A stretch of 19,272 nucleotides of DNA, from assembly GCA_934725835.1 (NCBI GenBank), contig CAKVCR010000017.1, positions 1 through 19,272 of the forward strand. The letters are read 5' to 3'. Below are positions 1 to 7,667 of this stretch, piece by piece (the stretch's first letter is position 1; the number at the start of each line of letters is the position of its first letter). Both the position numbers and the translations under genes were made by a program. The notes below the pieces were generated by a model that was not told where the DNA came from, did not search any database, and saw only the letters and a program-made list of their open reading frames with translations. The DNA comes from an uncultured Odoribacter sp. Its GTDB lineage: Bacteria > Bacteroidota > Bacteroidia > Bacteroidales > Marinifilaceae.

Positions 1-950
1 AGAGCGTCCGCATACGCCGCCATAGCCCTGCGGCAAGCCATCTCGTCCGGATGCACAAACACTACGTCATCGCAAAACCGAGAGTAGAAAAGCCGCCCAT
101 CGTCCACCCTCGCCACAGCATCGTCTGCAACAGACAGTACCATGTTCGCCAAGACCGTTGAAAGCGAACCACCCTGCGGTAGCCCCCGCCGTGGCGCTTC
201 CTCGTCAAGAGTATCGCGTTCCTGCGCGTCCGTAGGGCGCATCGCGGATTCCAGACTCGCCGAGTTGTTCGCGGAATACACGTTCAAGTATCCCTCAAGC
301 ACCTTCGTGGCTACTGGCTCGAAGCCTGTCTTTGCCCACAGCTCGCGGACAACCTCATGCGAAATGTTGTCGAAGAACTTCTTTATGTCACATTCGCCAA
401 CAAGGAGCGAACCCTCGGAAAATCTCGCGCGATACAGCTGCAAATGCTCGACTGCCGTCTGATGCGTGATGGAACTATCACGCCTGAATGAATAGCAATG
501 CGGGGAAAGGGTTTCTTCCAGCCTGTCGCGCACATACGCCGTCATGCGGCTCAAGATTATCCTGTCGGACAGGTTGTCGAATGACGCCACCCGTCGATAC
601 TCCGGTTTTCCGTTCTTGTATCCTTTGGCAATGTCTATCAGTCGCGGCTTCGCAAACGCGAAATCGTCGGACGCGATGCGTGAACGCACATTCTCTACAA
701 GATTCAGCAGCGCCTGCCCCCAACGAAAATCGGCAAGAGTGCCATCCTGGCGCAGACGATTCACCGTCCGCCCAACAGCCCTCTGGCGAACGATGGCTGG
801 AGCCACGCCTTCACGCCCGCGAATGCCGGATCGCCTCCATGCTTTACGCGCCGGAAGCGTTCCGCCGACATTCTTGCCGCGTATTCGCCAGCGAACCAGG
901 TCTCCAAGGATCGCCTCAAACGAAAAGTATTCTTCAAACTTCACATTCAT
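1..950 (-). CDS. Reverse transcriptase with FCDD active site, 3'-truncated by window edge
   Basis: RNA-directed DNA polymerase; 316 residues are visible and the frame is still open at base 1. Seen directly: RT motif A GECDIKKFFDNISH (about 186-198, catalytic Asp188), motif B RGLPQGGSLSTVLANM (255-270), and motif C FYSRFCDDVVFV (288-299, Asp294-Asp295). Cys replaces the usual Ala of YADD/FADD. Upstream, RRVASFDNLSDRIILSRM and SPHCYSFRRD match the fingers region of prokaryotic RTs. The basic N-terminus (20-60, many Arg) is unassigned. The start ATG sits in an ATGA overlap with the stop of the small ORF before it, so translation is coupled. GC is clearly higher than in the cluster to the right. 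The thumb and any maturase, nuclease or C-terminal domain lie outside the window, so the class is undecided. The setting beside a probable defence operon makes a defence RT (DRT/UG-type) attractive, but that is inference. The RT assignment itself is secure. Confidence 0.9.
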   Translation of the reverse strand, partial: MNVKFEEYFSFEAILGDLVRWRIRGKNVGGTLPARKAWRRSGIRGREGVAPAIVRQRAVGRTVNRLRQDGTLADFRWGQALLNLVENVRSRIASDDFAFAKPRLIDIAKGYKNGKPEYRRVASFDNLSDRIILSRMTAYVRDRLEETLSPHCYSFRRDSSITHQTAVEHLQLYRARFSEGSLLVGECDIKKFFDNISHEVVRELWAKTGFEPVATKVLEGYLNVYSANNSASLESAMRPTDAQERDTLDEEAPRRGLPQGGSLSTVLANMVLSVADDAVARVDDGRLFYSRFCDDVVFVHPDEMACRRAMAAYADA

Positions 951-1105
951 CTCCAATAGGCGGAGGAGGCGTCGGGAAGCGGAAAGAAACCGCGATCAGC
1001 GTTTCGATCTCGCAGGAGAGCGTCGGCATCAACAACCGCCGCTCCTTTAACCCCGCACTGATAGCCACCCATAGCAGCATAGCCCTTCGCCGACGCCAAC
1101 TCCAT
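947..1105 (-). CDS. Small ORF (52 aa) coupled to the RT
   Basis: Family not recognised. The ORF begins MELASAKGYAAMGG and ends PLPDASSAYWR. Its TGA overlaps the RT start as ATGA, the classic arrangement of translationally coupled genes, and this is the main argument that it is real. Its ATG lies only 7 nt after the stop of the small ORF before it, with no clear Shine-Dalgarno site of its own, so it would depend on re-initiation. It has no membrane segment or signal peptide; it is Ala/Gly-rich with an Asp/Arg-rich middle. The PDASS...YW ending faintly echoes PDASS...YW in the preceding ORF. It could be an RT accessory peptide, or the stretch could be a structured RNA or template region that happens to stay open. 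The frame also extends upstream to 1264 without a good start. Confidence 0.45.
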   Translation of the reverse strand: MELASAKGYAAMGGYQCGVKGAAVVDADALLRDRNADRGFFPLPDASSAYWR

Positions 1106-1112
1106 AAAAGTA

Positions 1113-1271
1113 TCAATGAGTATTCCAATACTCCATCTTTGCCTCTTCCATGCTGCTTGCATCAGGGCAGGCGGAGCCGTCATAGCAGTAGCCACCGGAC
1201 TCTGGGTCATACCCATATCCATCCAGCTGTCCGCTGTCATAGTCAAAGTCATCAAATAAGTCATTGTACAT
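1113..1271 (-). CDS. Small acidic Tyr/Gly-rich ORF (52 aa), first gene of the RT module
   Basis: Family not recognised. I chose the ATG at 1271 because AAGGGAG lies 6 nt upstream, a good ribosome site. A longer start at 1346 would begin inside the palindrome and add a basic segment with no supporting site. The product begins MYNDLFDDFDYDSG and is strongly acidic, rich in Asp, Tyr and Gly, with two Cys (GGYCYDGSAC) and the ending KMEYWNTH. There is no transmembrane segment. It heads a three-gene set (two 52-aa ORFs, then the RT) with a 7-nt gap to the next ORF. Possible roles are a small RT partner or an antitoxin-like acidic peptide; neither can be shown from the sequence. Confidence 0.5.
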   Translation of the reverse strand: MYNDLFDDFDYDSGQLDGYGYDPESGGYCYDGSACPDASSMEEAKMEYWNTH

Positions 1272-1305
1272 CTCGATCTCCCTTCTTTTCCTTGAAGACG
1301 AGAGT

Positions 1306-1311
1306 ATTATC
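1306..1311 (-). promoter_or_regulatory. Possible extended -10 for the RT module
   Basis: On the minus strand TGCGATAAT reads as an extended -10 (TGn + GATAAT), 34 nt upstream of the ATG at 1271. The hexamer 17 nt further upstream (GCATGT) is a poor -35. If real, the RT module has its own promoter and does not depend solely on read-through from the operon. This is a consensus match only. Confidence 0.3.
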
Positions 1312-1337
1312 GCATATCCCAACCACCGACATGCGAT
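1309..1337. repeat. Inverted repeat ATCGCAT / ATGCGAT (7-bp stem, 15-nt spacer)
   Basis: The arms are at 1309-1315 and 1331-1337 and match perfectly. The repeat overlaps the candidate -10 and lies just upstream of the Shine-Dalgarno site for the first RT-module ORF. It could be a repressor site or a leader RNA hairpin; a 7-bp stem can also occur by chance. Confidence 0.4.
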
Positions 1338-1345
1338 TCTGGACA

Positions 1346-1363
1346 TCTGCGGATATCCGCAGA
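1346..1363. promoter_or_regulatory. 18-nt perfect palindrome (TCTGCGGATATCCGCAGA)
   Basis: Every base of the 18 is symmetric, centred on GATATC. It sits in the only sizeable intergenic gap of the window (1272-1404), between the CARF nuclease stop and the RT module. Neither side has a U-run, so it is not a typical intrinsic terminator. As DNA it is the right size for a dimeric repressor operator; as RNA it could form a 7-bp stem with an ATAT loop. The rest of the gap holds no gene that I can support. Confidence 0.5.
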
Positions 1364-1404
1364 ATTTAACCTATCAAATAATGGCGACTATCGTATTCGA
1401 CTCT

Positions 1405-3210
1405 TCAGGGCTGAATATAATCCCTGCGATCCGCCTTTATTATCTCTTCGATCTGCTTCGCCATGGTATTTCCAAAAACCAATTTGCATGTCCTAGACTC
1501 TTGAATGCGTTTCCTAACCGCTGCATCATCAGGTTCAAAGCAAGCGGACAAAATACCCCGTCCGCCAACCCCACCATACTTTTCAACGATGTTTTCAATC
1601 TTCATTACATGTTCGCTCGTAACCTTGCCTGCCTTACATTCGATTATGTACAGCCGACTTCCATCGGTAAATGTCAGGTCTAATTCCTGAAAACTCTTTT
1701 CTTCAGTATTGTTTGACGAGAATGAGGATTGGTGTTTTACAAGCGCGTCAAATGACACTTCAAAATTGATTCTGAGATCAAAAATTATCCCTGCATCCAC
1801 TAGGTGCTTCATTGACGAATAAAGCCACTCTTCAAACCAACCACCTGTAATGAACTTCGCATAACCAGGGAAATGATCAAATTCAAAATTATTGCCTTTC
1901 AATTGCAGTTGGACTCGACCAGTAGCATCAATGGATGTTTTTAGACCTGAGACTTGCAAGCTGAAAGGCACAAAACCTTCATGCGTCACCTGCGCATGAT
2001 GCTTCTTAACATCTGATGCCTGTGCCAACTCCTGATAGTGTTTCGCAATAATCCAGGGACGTATAGACAGAAACTTCATTAATTCCCTTCGGCCAGGAAT
2101 GTTGATGTCTGGCACTTCATACCAAATGCCTCTATTTGAGATTTTAAGATTTCGCCCATTAAGGGCAAAGAATGGTTCTATTGATGTTATCCTCTTGATT
2201 GGCTCCGCTTTAAACGTCAACAAGTTGACAACGGAATTTGCTTTGATGTTAAAATAAAAGGGAGTCCCGTTGATTTTCCTGCACGCTGACAACGCCCCTG
2301 CGTACATTAGTTTTGTTCCGCCAGTCAAGTTGAATGCCACGCGAGCATTGTTCGGAACCGACTTTAGCCATTTGATAATTCGTGTCCGCACATCTTCCGG
2401 ATTGTATGGATCAACATTGATTGCGGCATACTCAGTCCCTTGCAGAAAAGGCTTAAGTTCATGAGGGCGATAGGACTTTGACGTTACGAAAACATGTTTC
2501 TTACTATTGAACTGCTTAATCCCCCAGTAGCTTGGAAGCCTTTGATCTCCAAAGAGATGGAAACAAACATCGTAATCTTCTGACGATTCTTCAGCATGTC
2601 GATTCTGGCGACCATTCCATTCCATCCATTCCTCCGGAAGAAGAATTGATTCGGGATTCTTGTTCGGTTGAGATGATGAAATCAACCTCTTCTTGATCCT
2701 TGGATAGTTGAGCGAAACCAAGGCCCAAACAAAAGCCATCACAGGGGTTCCTGGACTCAGGAAAAGGGAAATCAACGCATCTGGATGTTCACGCGAAACA
2801 AGGCCCATTGCAGTGTTCGCCGCCTCATATATTCCATCGGTATCATTCAACTTTTTCAGCTTGATGGGACAGAATTGTATCCGAGTCCCGCATCCGACTT
2901 CCTGCATGGATTTCTTAAGCCATTCCAAATAGTGTTCATGCGCCAAAGTAGTATTAGCATACTTATGGACGAAATCTGCCATTTGTTTGAAATCCGTTTT
3001 GTCTATGCCGCCAAGTTCCCCTGCGAACTGATCTTTGCCTATGCACGACACCGCTTTTTGACTTTCATCAAGGCCGCATCCTAAGATTACGACATCCGAA
3101 TAATCATCTGACATTAGCGCACCCAGAACCGGGCCTGTCCCTCCCCGCTCAAAATCAAGCGAAGAACGAAAATCAGTTATGCCATACCACGTCAACAGAA
3201 TCTTTCCCAT
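1405..3210 (-). CDS. Dual-CARF PD-(D/E)XK nuclease (Card1/Can2-like C-terminal half)
   Basis: Predicted ligand-gated nuclease of 601 aa. Residues 1-175 form a Rossmann-like domain: it starts KILLTWYGITDF, has DVVILGCG at 39-46 and SPGTP at 152-156 followed by a hydrophobic helix, resembling the CARF domain of the RNA-repair regulator RtcR. A second CARF spans about 215-340 with the signature NLTGGTK (294-300), as in the DUF1887 family (Card1/Can2). The C-terminus (455-590) has a PD-(D/E)XK core: WFEEW (Glu460/461), QELDL (Asp511) and IIECKAGK (Glu524, Lys526), all intact. CARF domains bind cyclic oligonucleotides or related RNA ligands and switch on the nuclease. No CRISPR or cyclase gene is in the window. 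The start has an ideal AAGGAGG site 6 nt upstream that overlaps the stop of the kinase gene before it (11-nt gap). It is the last gene of the operon. Confidence 0.85.
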   Translation of the reverse strand: MGKILLTWYGITDFRSSLDFERGGTGPVLGALMSDDYSDVVILGCGLDESQKAVSCIGKDQFAGELGGIDKTDFKQMADFVHKYANTTLAHEHYLEWLKKSMQEVGCGTRIQFCPIKLKKLNDTDGIYEAANTAMGLVSREHPDALISLFLSPGTPVMAFVWALVSLNYPRIKKRLISSSQPNKNPESILLPEEWMEWNGRQNRHAEESSEDYDVCFHLFGDQRLPSYWGIKQFNSKKHVFVTSKSYRPHELKPFLQGTEYAAINVDPYNPEDVRTRIIKWLKSVPNNARVAFNLTGGTKLMYAGALSACRKINGTPFYFNIKANSVVNLLTFKAEPIKRITSIEPFFALNGRNLKISNRGIWYEVPDINIPGRRELMKFLSIRPWIIAKHYQELAQASDVKKHHAQVTHEGFVPFSLQVSGLKTSIDATGRVQLQLKGNNFEFDHFPGYAKFITGGWFEEWLYSSMKHLVDAGIIFDLRINFEVSFDALVKHQSSFSSNNTEEKSFQELDLTFTDGSRLYIIECKAGKVTSEHVMKIENIVEKYGGVGGRGILSACFEPDDAAVRKRIQESRTCKLVFGNTMAKQIEEIIKADRRDYIQP

Positions 3211-3221
3211 TGCTATCCTCC

Positions 3222-3887
3222 TTATGACTTTATCGAGCAGAACCGTTCAAGCATCAGTTCGCCGATTTTATCCTTGAGTGTATGATACTCGGTTGGCGCA
3301 ATAACCAACATATCATCATAATCGAAATGACTGACAGGAGTGTCAACCTTCTTCAATTGCATTGTTTCATCATCCCAAACGCAATTGACATGTACAGCAG
3401 GGTCCGGCACAAAGTCCCTGTCGAGAAGATCATTATACAGATAGAACTCAGAAATAAAGCGCTTCAATAAGTCAGCCGCTACTTGATGAGCATCTGGCTT
3501 CTCTGGCGTAACCTGCTGTGAAGCCAAGTGCTTTTCAAACTCTCTGGGCATGAAATTGAAGAGTGCAATTCGGTAGCCTGCTTTTCGTGCCGCCGTTGTA
3601 TAAGGCTCACACTCCCATGGCTTTAGATTTGTGTTATCGACTACAACAAGATCAATCCCTTTTTCCAATGAGTCAATAAAATTGGCCAGATTCTTCTTGT
3701 GGTATAGCCCCAATTTGTCCAAATTGAACACATAGCGATTCCCGACCATAAAGTACTCGTCGGTAGAATGGACTGCAATGCTTAACCCCGCGCCCTTTAC
3801 GGCATCATATATATGCTTGGAAAAGGTAGTTTTCCCAGATCCTGGGACTGCGCGGTTTATCAAGACAGTTTTACAATATTGCCTCAT
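3222..3887 (-). CDS. P-loop polynucleotide-kinase-like ATPase (N4BP2/AAA_33 type)
   Basis: Predicted kinase of 221 aa that phosphorylates nucleic-acid ends or a small substrate. Seen: Walker A PGSGKT at 15-20, the STDEYF segment (41-46) with the substrate-side acidic residue, and VVVDNTNLKPWE at 81-92 as the second strand with its characteristic NTN. The lid region follows (FNFMPREFEKH, 110-120). This combination is typical of the N4BP2-like branch of 5'-polynucleotide kinases, related to T4 Pnk. The C-terminal 70 residues are unassigned and no phosphatase domain is present. It starts 2 nt after the stop of the large gene before it, with a GAGGA site 6 nt upstream, and is followed by the CARF nuclease. 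The pairing suggests handling of RNA or DNA ends. A zeta-toxin-like sugar kinase is the main alternative. Confidence 0.75.
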   Translation of the reverse strand: MRQYCKTVLINRAVPGSGKTTFSKHIYDAVKGAGLSIAVHSTDEYFMVGNRYVFNLDKLGLYHKKNLANFIDSLEKGIDLVVVDNTNLKPWECEPYTTAARKAGYRIALFNFMPREFEKHLASQQVTPEKPDAHQVAADLLKRFISEFYLYNDLLDRDFVPDPAVHVNCVWDDETMQLKKVDTPVSHFDYDDMLVIAPTEYHTLKDKIGELMLERFCSIKS

Positions 3888-3889
3888 GG

Positions 3890-6800
3890 TTATTCCTCGT
3901 CATCCTCATCATCAGAAATTCCCACAATGGAGATTGCGTTTGCACCGGTATTGCCGGTCAGATACTGCTGAAGCGCGTACAACAGATCGGGCAGTTTGTT
4001 TCCTGTCGGCTTCTGGACATTCAATGCTAATCTCGTCTTGAGTTCATAACGCTTATTCAATACCATCTTCCCAATATCCTGCACGGCCTTCGTAAAGCGA
4101 TTGTTGTACGATGCGTGGAGTTGGAAGAGCTTCTTAACATCAGGATCAGCAGAACTCCGAGTGCGCAACATGGCAAGGAGCAGTTCCAAATGCATGGTCA
4201 TCGTCGCGCACTGCTGGCGACGTTCTTCAGTCGCAGCCTCTTCAAGAGTCACATTTTTTCGGCCACGAATACCATACGCCATTCTACTCTGAACACGCCG
4301 TTTATCCAGTTTGTTTGTCAGAAGGTCGTAATCAATTCCAAGCTCGCTAATCAAATCTTCGCAAATATGGCTTGTCTCGTCGACGGTCAGGTTTTCAATA
4401 GCTCGACAACTGCGCCATGACAGGATGGATATGACTCTGAGCGGATAGGGCGACTTTCTCCCTGTACGTTCAAGAACGCCAGCAAAAAGCTGATTCTGCT
4501 CAGGCAGATCCAAATTCCCCATGACATAAGGGAAGCATGAAGAAAAGCGATTAAAGTCATCACCTTGCGTTGAATATACAGCATCACGCATTATTGAGCC
4601 AGTGAAATTAAACGCATCTACGTGCAAACAACATAAGAACTTCAATGCTTTATTACTGACACGTTCTGGAACGCTTTCGTCATTCATCAATTCAGCGATT
4701 CGATTTATCGCCTTGGCCATAAATTGCCTAAAATCGTTCGGAGCATCGGCATCTCGCAAAGACCGCCCGTTGTTCCAAATAGTGTATACATAAAACATAC
4801 TCCGCGACAATGCAATTTCTATCGCACGGAAATATGGATTTTCCGCTTGTGACCTTTCCCATTGTAGCGTACGAGAACGAGCATCTCCTGTGGCTATGCG
4901 CGAAAAGACGGCATTTCTTATTGCCTCATAGGGGAATTCCGATCTTACAGAGATATACTCACCTTTATAGCGAATCTCTTGCGTTCGCTTGTCAGTATAT
5001 TTTGTGACTTGAAGATATACGTCATCGCCTTCTTTAAGTTCCTGTGGCGAAAATGACTCCTCCACAAAATTTGAAAAGTGACAATAAATATCGTTGCCCT
5101 CAACGGTAACGAAACAATAATCGCGTAGTAATCTTTTCACAACACCCTGTTTGCGGTATTTGCGTACGACATTCGTCCGATAGTTGACAGAGCGATCAAT
5201 GAGAAAGGCTTCCTCGTCTTTAAATATTGGATCAAGTCTAATCTGCAATTCCTCCAACAGATTATTTGTCCCATCATGATTCCGGTTGGGATACATCTGT
5301 AATTCGTCCCATGTTTTGGGAGTAGGGAATCCTGGGACCGGCAGATCTATTTTCTGCATCTGTTCCGAATGCCTACGCCATTCCACTCTCATAGGCCTAA
5401 TCTTGACCTTCGACTTTGATATTGGATAAAACACCAGTTTGTATGGGTCATCTGCACCATACTTATATGTCAACTTCAATTTACAGCGTATGGACTTGCC
5501 ACCGACATCCTCCTCTTTGATAATATGCTCCGGTCTAATGTAGGCAGCAAAATTCAGTTTCCGATTACCCGACCCCTGATGCAGCGGAAGTGAATAATAC
5601 GGCTGATTCACCGGGAGACTAAATTCTTCCTCAACACGTATTGCGACTTCTTCCCCATTTGCAACAGGAACTACAGAACCAGTCTTGTTGCCAACCAGAT
5701 AGAAATTACTTGGAAGTCCGTCCTTATACACCTCAATCGACAGCAGCGGCAGATTATCACGCCACAGAGGAAGATCACCCGCCTCTTGCTGTAACTTATA
5801 TGCTTTCAACCCACCTACAACAGGGCTTGTTGTCAGATTAACTACATAGCCAAAATCGCCAAGATCGCCACGACGCAATAGCTCGTCCTTGTTAAACTGC
5901 TGCCATTCCACCTTCTGCTTGCTCTTGGCACGATACTCTCCGTTTTCATCGATATAATCGATCTCACTTAATGCACTTTGACGAACTGTCTCATCAGTCA
6001 ACAATACCGACGGATTCCTCTCCCAGTAGTATCCAAATGTGGACGGCACTTTCCTCTCAAGCTCTTTTGAATATTTCGCGGTCATTTTCGTCGCAAGAAC
6101 ACCATCATCAGTCGTATCCAATACCAATACACCATATCCCCTCATTTGAATGAGTTTCCTGGGTAACATCGTGAAATCAACTTTCTCGTATATCGCGGCA
6201 ATACTCCGTGGCAGAGGCTGAGCGTTCTTAAATGCTGCATTTAAATTTCCACGGATCACCTTGAGATCAAACTCGCTAATGCCATCTGGCATCAACCATA
6301 CAATTGTCTCATTAGTAAAGATGCGATTAAGTTCTTCGGCGGACGCATGCGCGGCTCGCCACTGAAGCTCATCTGGTGCCTTACAATCGGCACCAGCGAA
6401 CAAGTCCGCAAACGCTATCGTTGTAGTATCTGGGTGTTGCCATATGGCATCTGCGCCGAAGAGACTAAAAGCAACATTCTTAGCGACACCGTTTGCATTC
6501 TTCGCGAGCGCGGCATCTTCTGGCTTTTCGGCCCAATTCTGCCAAATGAGCCTGACAGGCAATGTTCTTATTTTATCATCTATTGCGTAGCGCGGTGAAA
6601 GCCATGTTAAATCAACACAGGCAGGATCTGAGATTTCTTTTGGACGACGTATCTGCCCAGAATTGCCTCTGCATCCTATTCTTGCCGATGCCTTGAGATC
6701 GCCAATTTCCATTAAACGGATACCATTATCAACCAATGGAATGACATCACTATCACCCCAGACTTTAATCTCAAACTTATCGTAGTCAAAAAACAATGGT

Positions 6801-7630
6801 ACTTCGGCCATCCTTACATTGTCTGCTCGTTTCCAAGCAAGGGCATATTCATCCCAAAAACGAACAAGGTTTTCGCGACGCCTCATTTCCGGTTCGTCAT
6901 TCATTGAATAATCTCGATTGACATCTTCATCGAGCGTCAGCATCCAACGCCAAGCGTCCCAAACCTTCTTGTAGTCCTTGTGTGAGAGTAACGTGTTATT
7001 CGGCGGCGTGTTTTCCCAGTCTGAGATTTCATCGGCAACATCAGACCTTAACCACCTATTGATTTCATCCATAAGAGGATGCGCTTCAGCTGTATCGCCC
7101 CTAACAGCTTTCATCATTTCATAACGCAACTCAAGAAGTTCATACAAACGGCGCAAGAACGCCTTGAAGAGTCGGTTTTCCGCCAGATCGACTGACATGT
7201 ACCGCTTTACAGCTTGAAGATATGGATTCGACAAAAGTTTTTCACGAATGTTTCGTCCCGGCCGAGTGCTCAGTTTCACGAATGACGGCGCATCGAGTTC
7301 TTTCACCTGCCGAATATGCATGATCTCATGATCACGAGCAGGGTTCTCGTTAAGATTCCTTATGAGGCGCACAACCGCTTCGGAACAGTGATCAACGAGA
7401 TGCCAAAGCCTATCATGGGGGAAGTCATCATTCGTCACGTCTCGTCGTGCAACACGAAAGATGAACTTGGTCAATGGCATTGGAGTCGGCATCCCAGATA
7501 TGGGATCGAACTCCGCATTGCATGTCAACCAGTCAATCTGATTAAGAACCGTGGCAGCCTTCTTCTGCCTCGCGCCTCTCGATGCGTAGTCCTTATACAA
7601 CTGTCCTAGTGTCATGGTTTTCTCTGCCAT
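3890..7630 (-). CDS. Large partner of the McrB-like motor with cold-shock-like OB domain; otherwise unassigned
   Basis: 1246 aa. The start at 7630 is preferred over an in-frame TTG at 7636 because GAGG lies 8 nt before it. Visible parts: an N-terminal helical region with AENRLFKAFLRRL (150-162), resembling DUF2357/McrC-family N-termini; a stretch about 440-520 (VWLMPDGISEFDLKVIR, PRSIAAIYE, YGVLVLDTT) whose order recalls Hsp70/actin-fold ATPases but lacks their glycine-rich phosphate loops; a cold-shock/S1-like OB domain about 825-895 (QGVVKRLLRDYCFVTV, DIYCHFSNF, EGDDVYLQV), expected to bind single-stranded nucleic acid; then a helical C-terminal third ending in an acidic tail (DDEDDEE). No catalytic nuclease motif was found. 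It lies 37 nt after the McrB-like gene and 2 nt before the kinase gene. It probably takes the McrC or adaptor position; the family assignment is weak, but the gene is certain. Confidence 0.6.
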   Translation of the reverse strand: MAEKTMTLGQLYKDYASRGARQKKAATVLNQIDWLTCNAEFDPISGMPTPMPLTKFIFRVARRDVTNDDFPHDRLWHLVDHCSEAVVRLIRNLNENPARDHEIMHIRQVKELDAPSFVKLSTRPGRNIREKLLSNPYLQAVKRYMSVDLAENRLFKAFLRRLYELLELRYEMMKAVRGDTAEAHPLMDEINRWLRSDVADEISDWENTPPNNTLLSHKDYKKVWDAWRWMLTLDEDVNRDYSMNDEPEMRRRENLVRFWDEYALAWKRADNVRMAEVPLFFDYDKFEIKVWGDSDVIPLVDNGIRLMEIGDLKASARIGCRGNSGQIRRPKEISDPACVDLTWLSPRYAIDDKIRTLPVRLIWQNWAEKPEDAALAKNANGVAKNVAFSLFGADAIWQHPDTTTIAFADLFAGADCKAPDELQWRAAHASAEELNRIFTNETIVWLMPDGISEFDLKVIRGNLNAAFKNAQPLPRSIAAIYEKVDFTMLPRKLIQMRGYGVLVLDTTDDGVLATKMTAKYSKELERKVPSTFGYYWERNPSVLLTDETVRQSALSEIDYIDENGEYRAKSKQKVEWQQFNKDELLRRGDLGDFGYVVNLTTSPVVGGLKAYKLQQEAGDLPLWRDNLPLLSIEVYKDGLPSNFYLVGNKTGSVVPVANGEEVAIRVEEEFSLPVNQPYYSLPLHQGSGNRKLNFAAYIRPEHIIKEEDVGGKSIRCKLKLTYKYGADDPYKLVFYPISKSKVKIRPMRVEWRRHSEQMQKIDLPVPGFPTPKTWDELQMYPNRNHDGTNNLLEELQIRLDPIFKDEEAFLIDRSVNYRTNVVRKYRKQGVVKRLLRDYCFVTVEGNDIYCHFSNFVEESFSPQELKEGDDVYLQVTKYTDKRTQEIRYKGEYISVRSEFPYEAIRNAVFSRIATGDARSRTLQWERSQAENPYFRAIEIALSRSMFYVYTIWNNGRSLRDADAPNDFRQFMAKAINRIAELMNDESVPERVSNKALKFLCCLHVDAFNFTGSIMRDAVYSTQGDDFNRFSSCFPYVMGNLDLPEQNQLFAGVLERTGRKSPYPLRVISILSWRSCRAIENLTVDETSHICEDLISELGIDYDLLTNKLDKRRVQSRMAYGIRGRKNVTLEEAATEERRQQCATMTMHLELLLAMLRTRSSADPDVKKLFQLHASYNNRFTKAVQDIGKMVLNKRYELKTRLALNVQKPTGNKLPDLLYALQQYLTGNTGANAISIVGISDDEDDEE

Positions 7631-7667
7631 TACCAAGTCCTCTTATCCGTGTCTTTTGAGCTGTCGG

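Noticed and set aside
544..1050. Second rightward frame over the RT (168 codons)
   Set aside because: Same mirror effect of GC-rich minus-strand coding; the protein has no recognisable features.
1346..1363. Intrinsic terminator for the operon at the palindrome
   Set aside because: No U-run follows the stem in the direction of transcription.
488..1369. Long rightward open frame (293 codons) opposite the RT module
   Set aside because: It is antisense to the RT, whose catalytic motifs are unmistakable on the minus strand. Its own translation is Ser/Arg/His-rich with no domain and no ribosome site.
1..1404. Diversity-generating retroelement with template repeat
   Set aside because: I found no adenine-rich repeat pair and no variable lectin-type target. 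The RT has GLPQGGS and FCDD rather than the usual DGR motif pattern. Not excluded outside the window.
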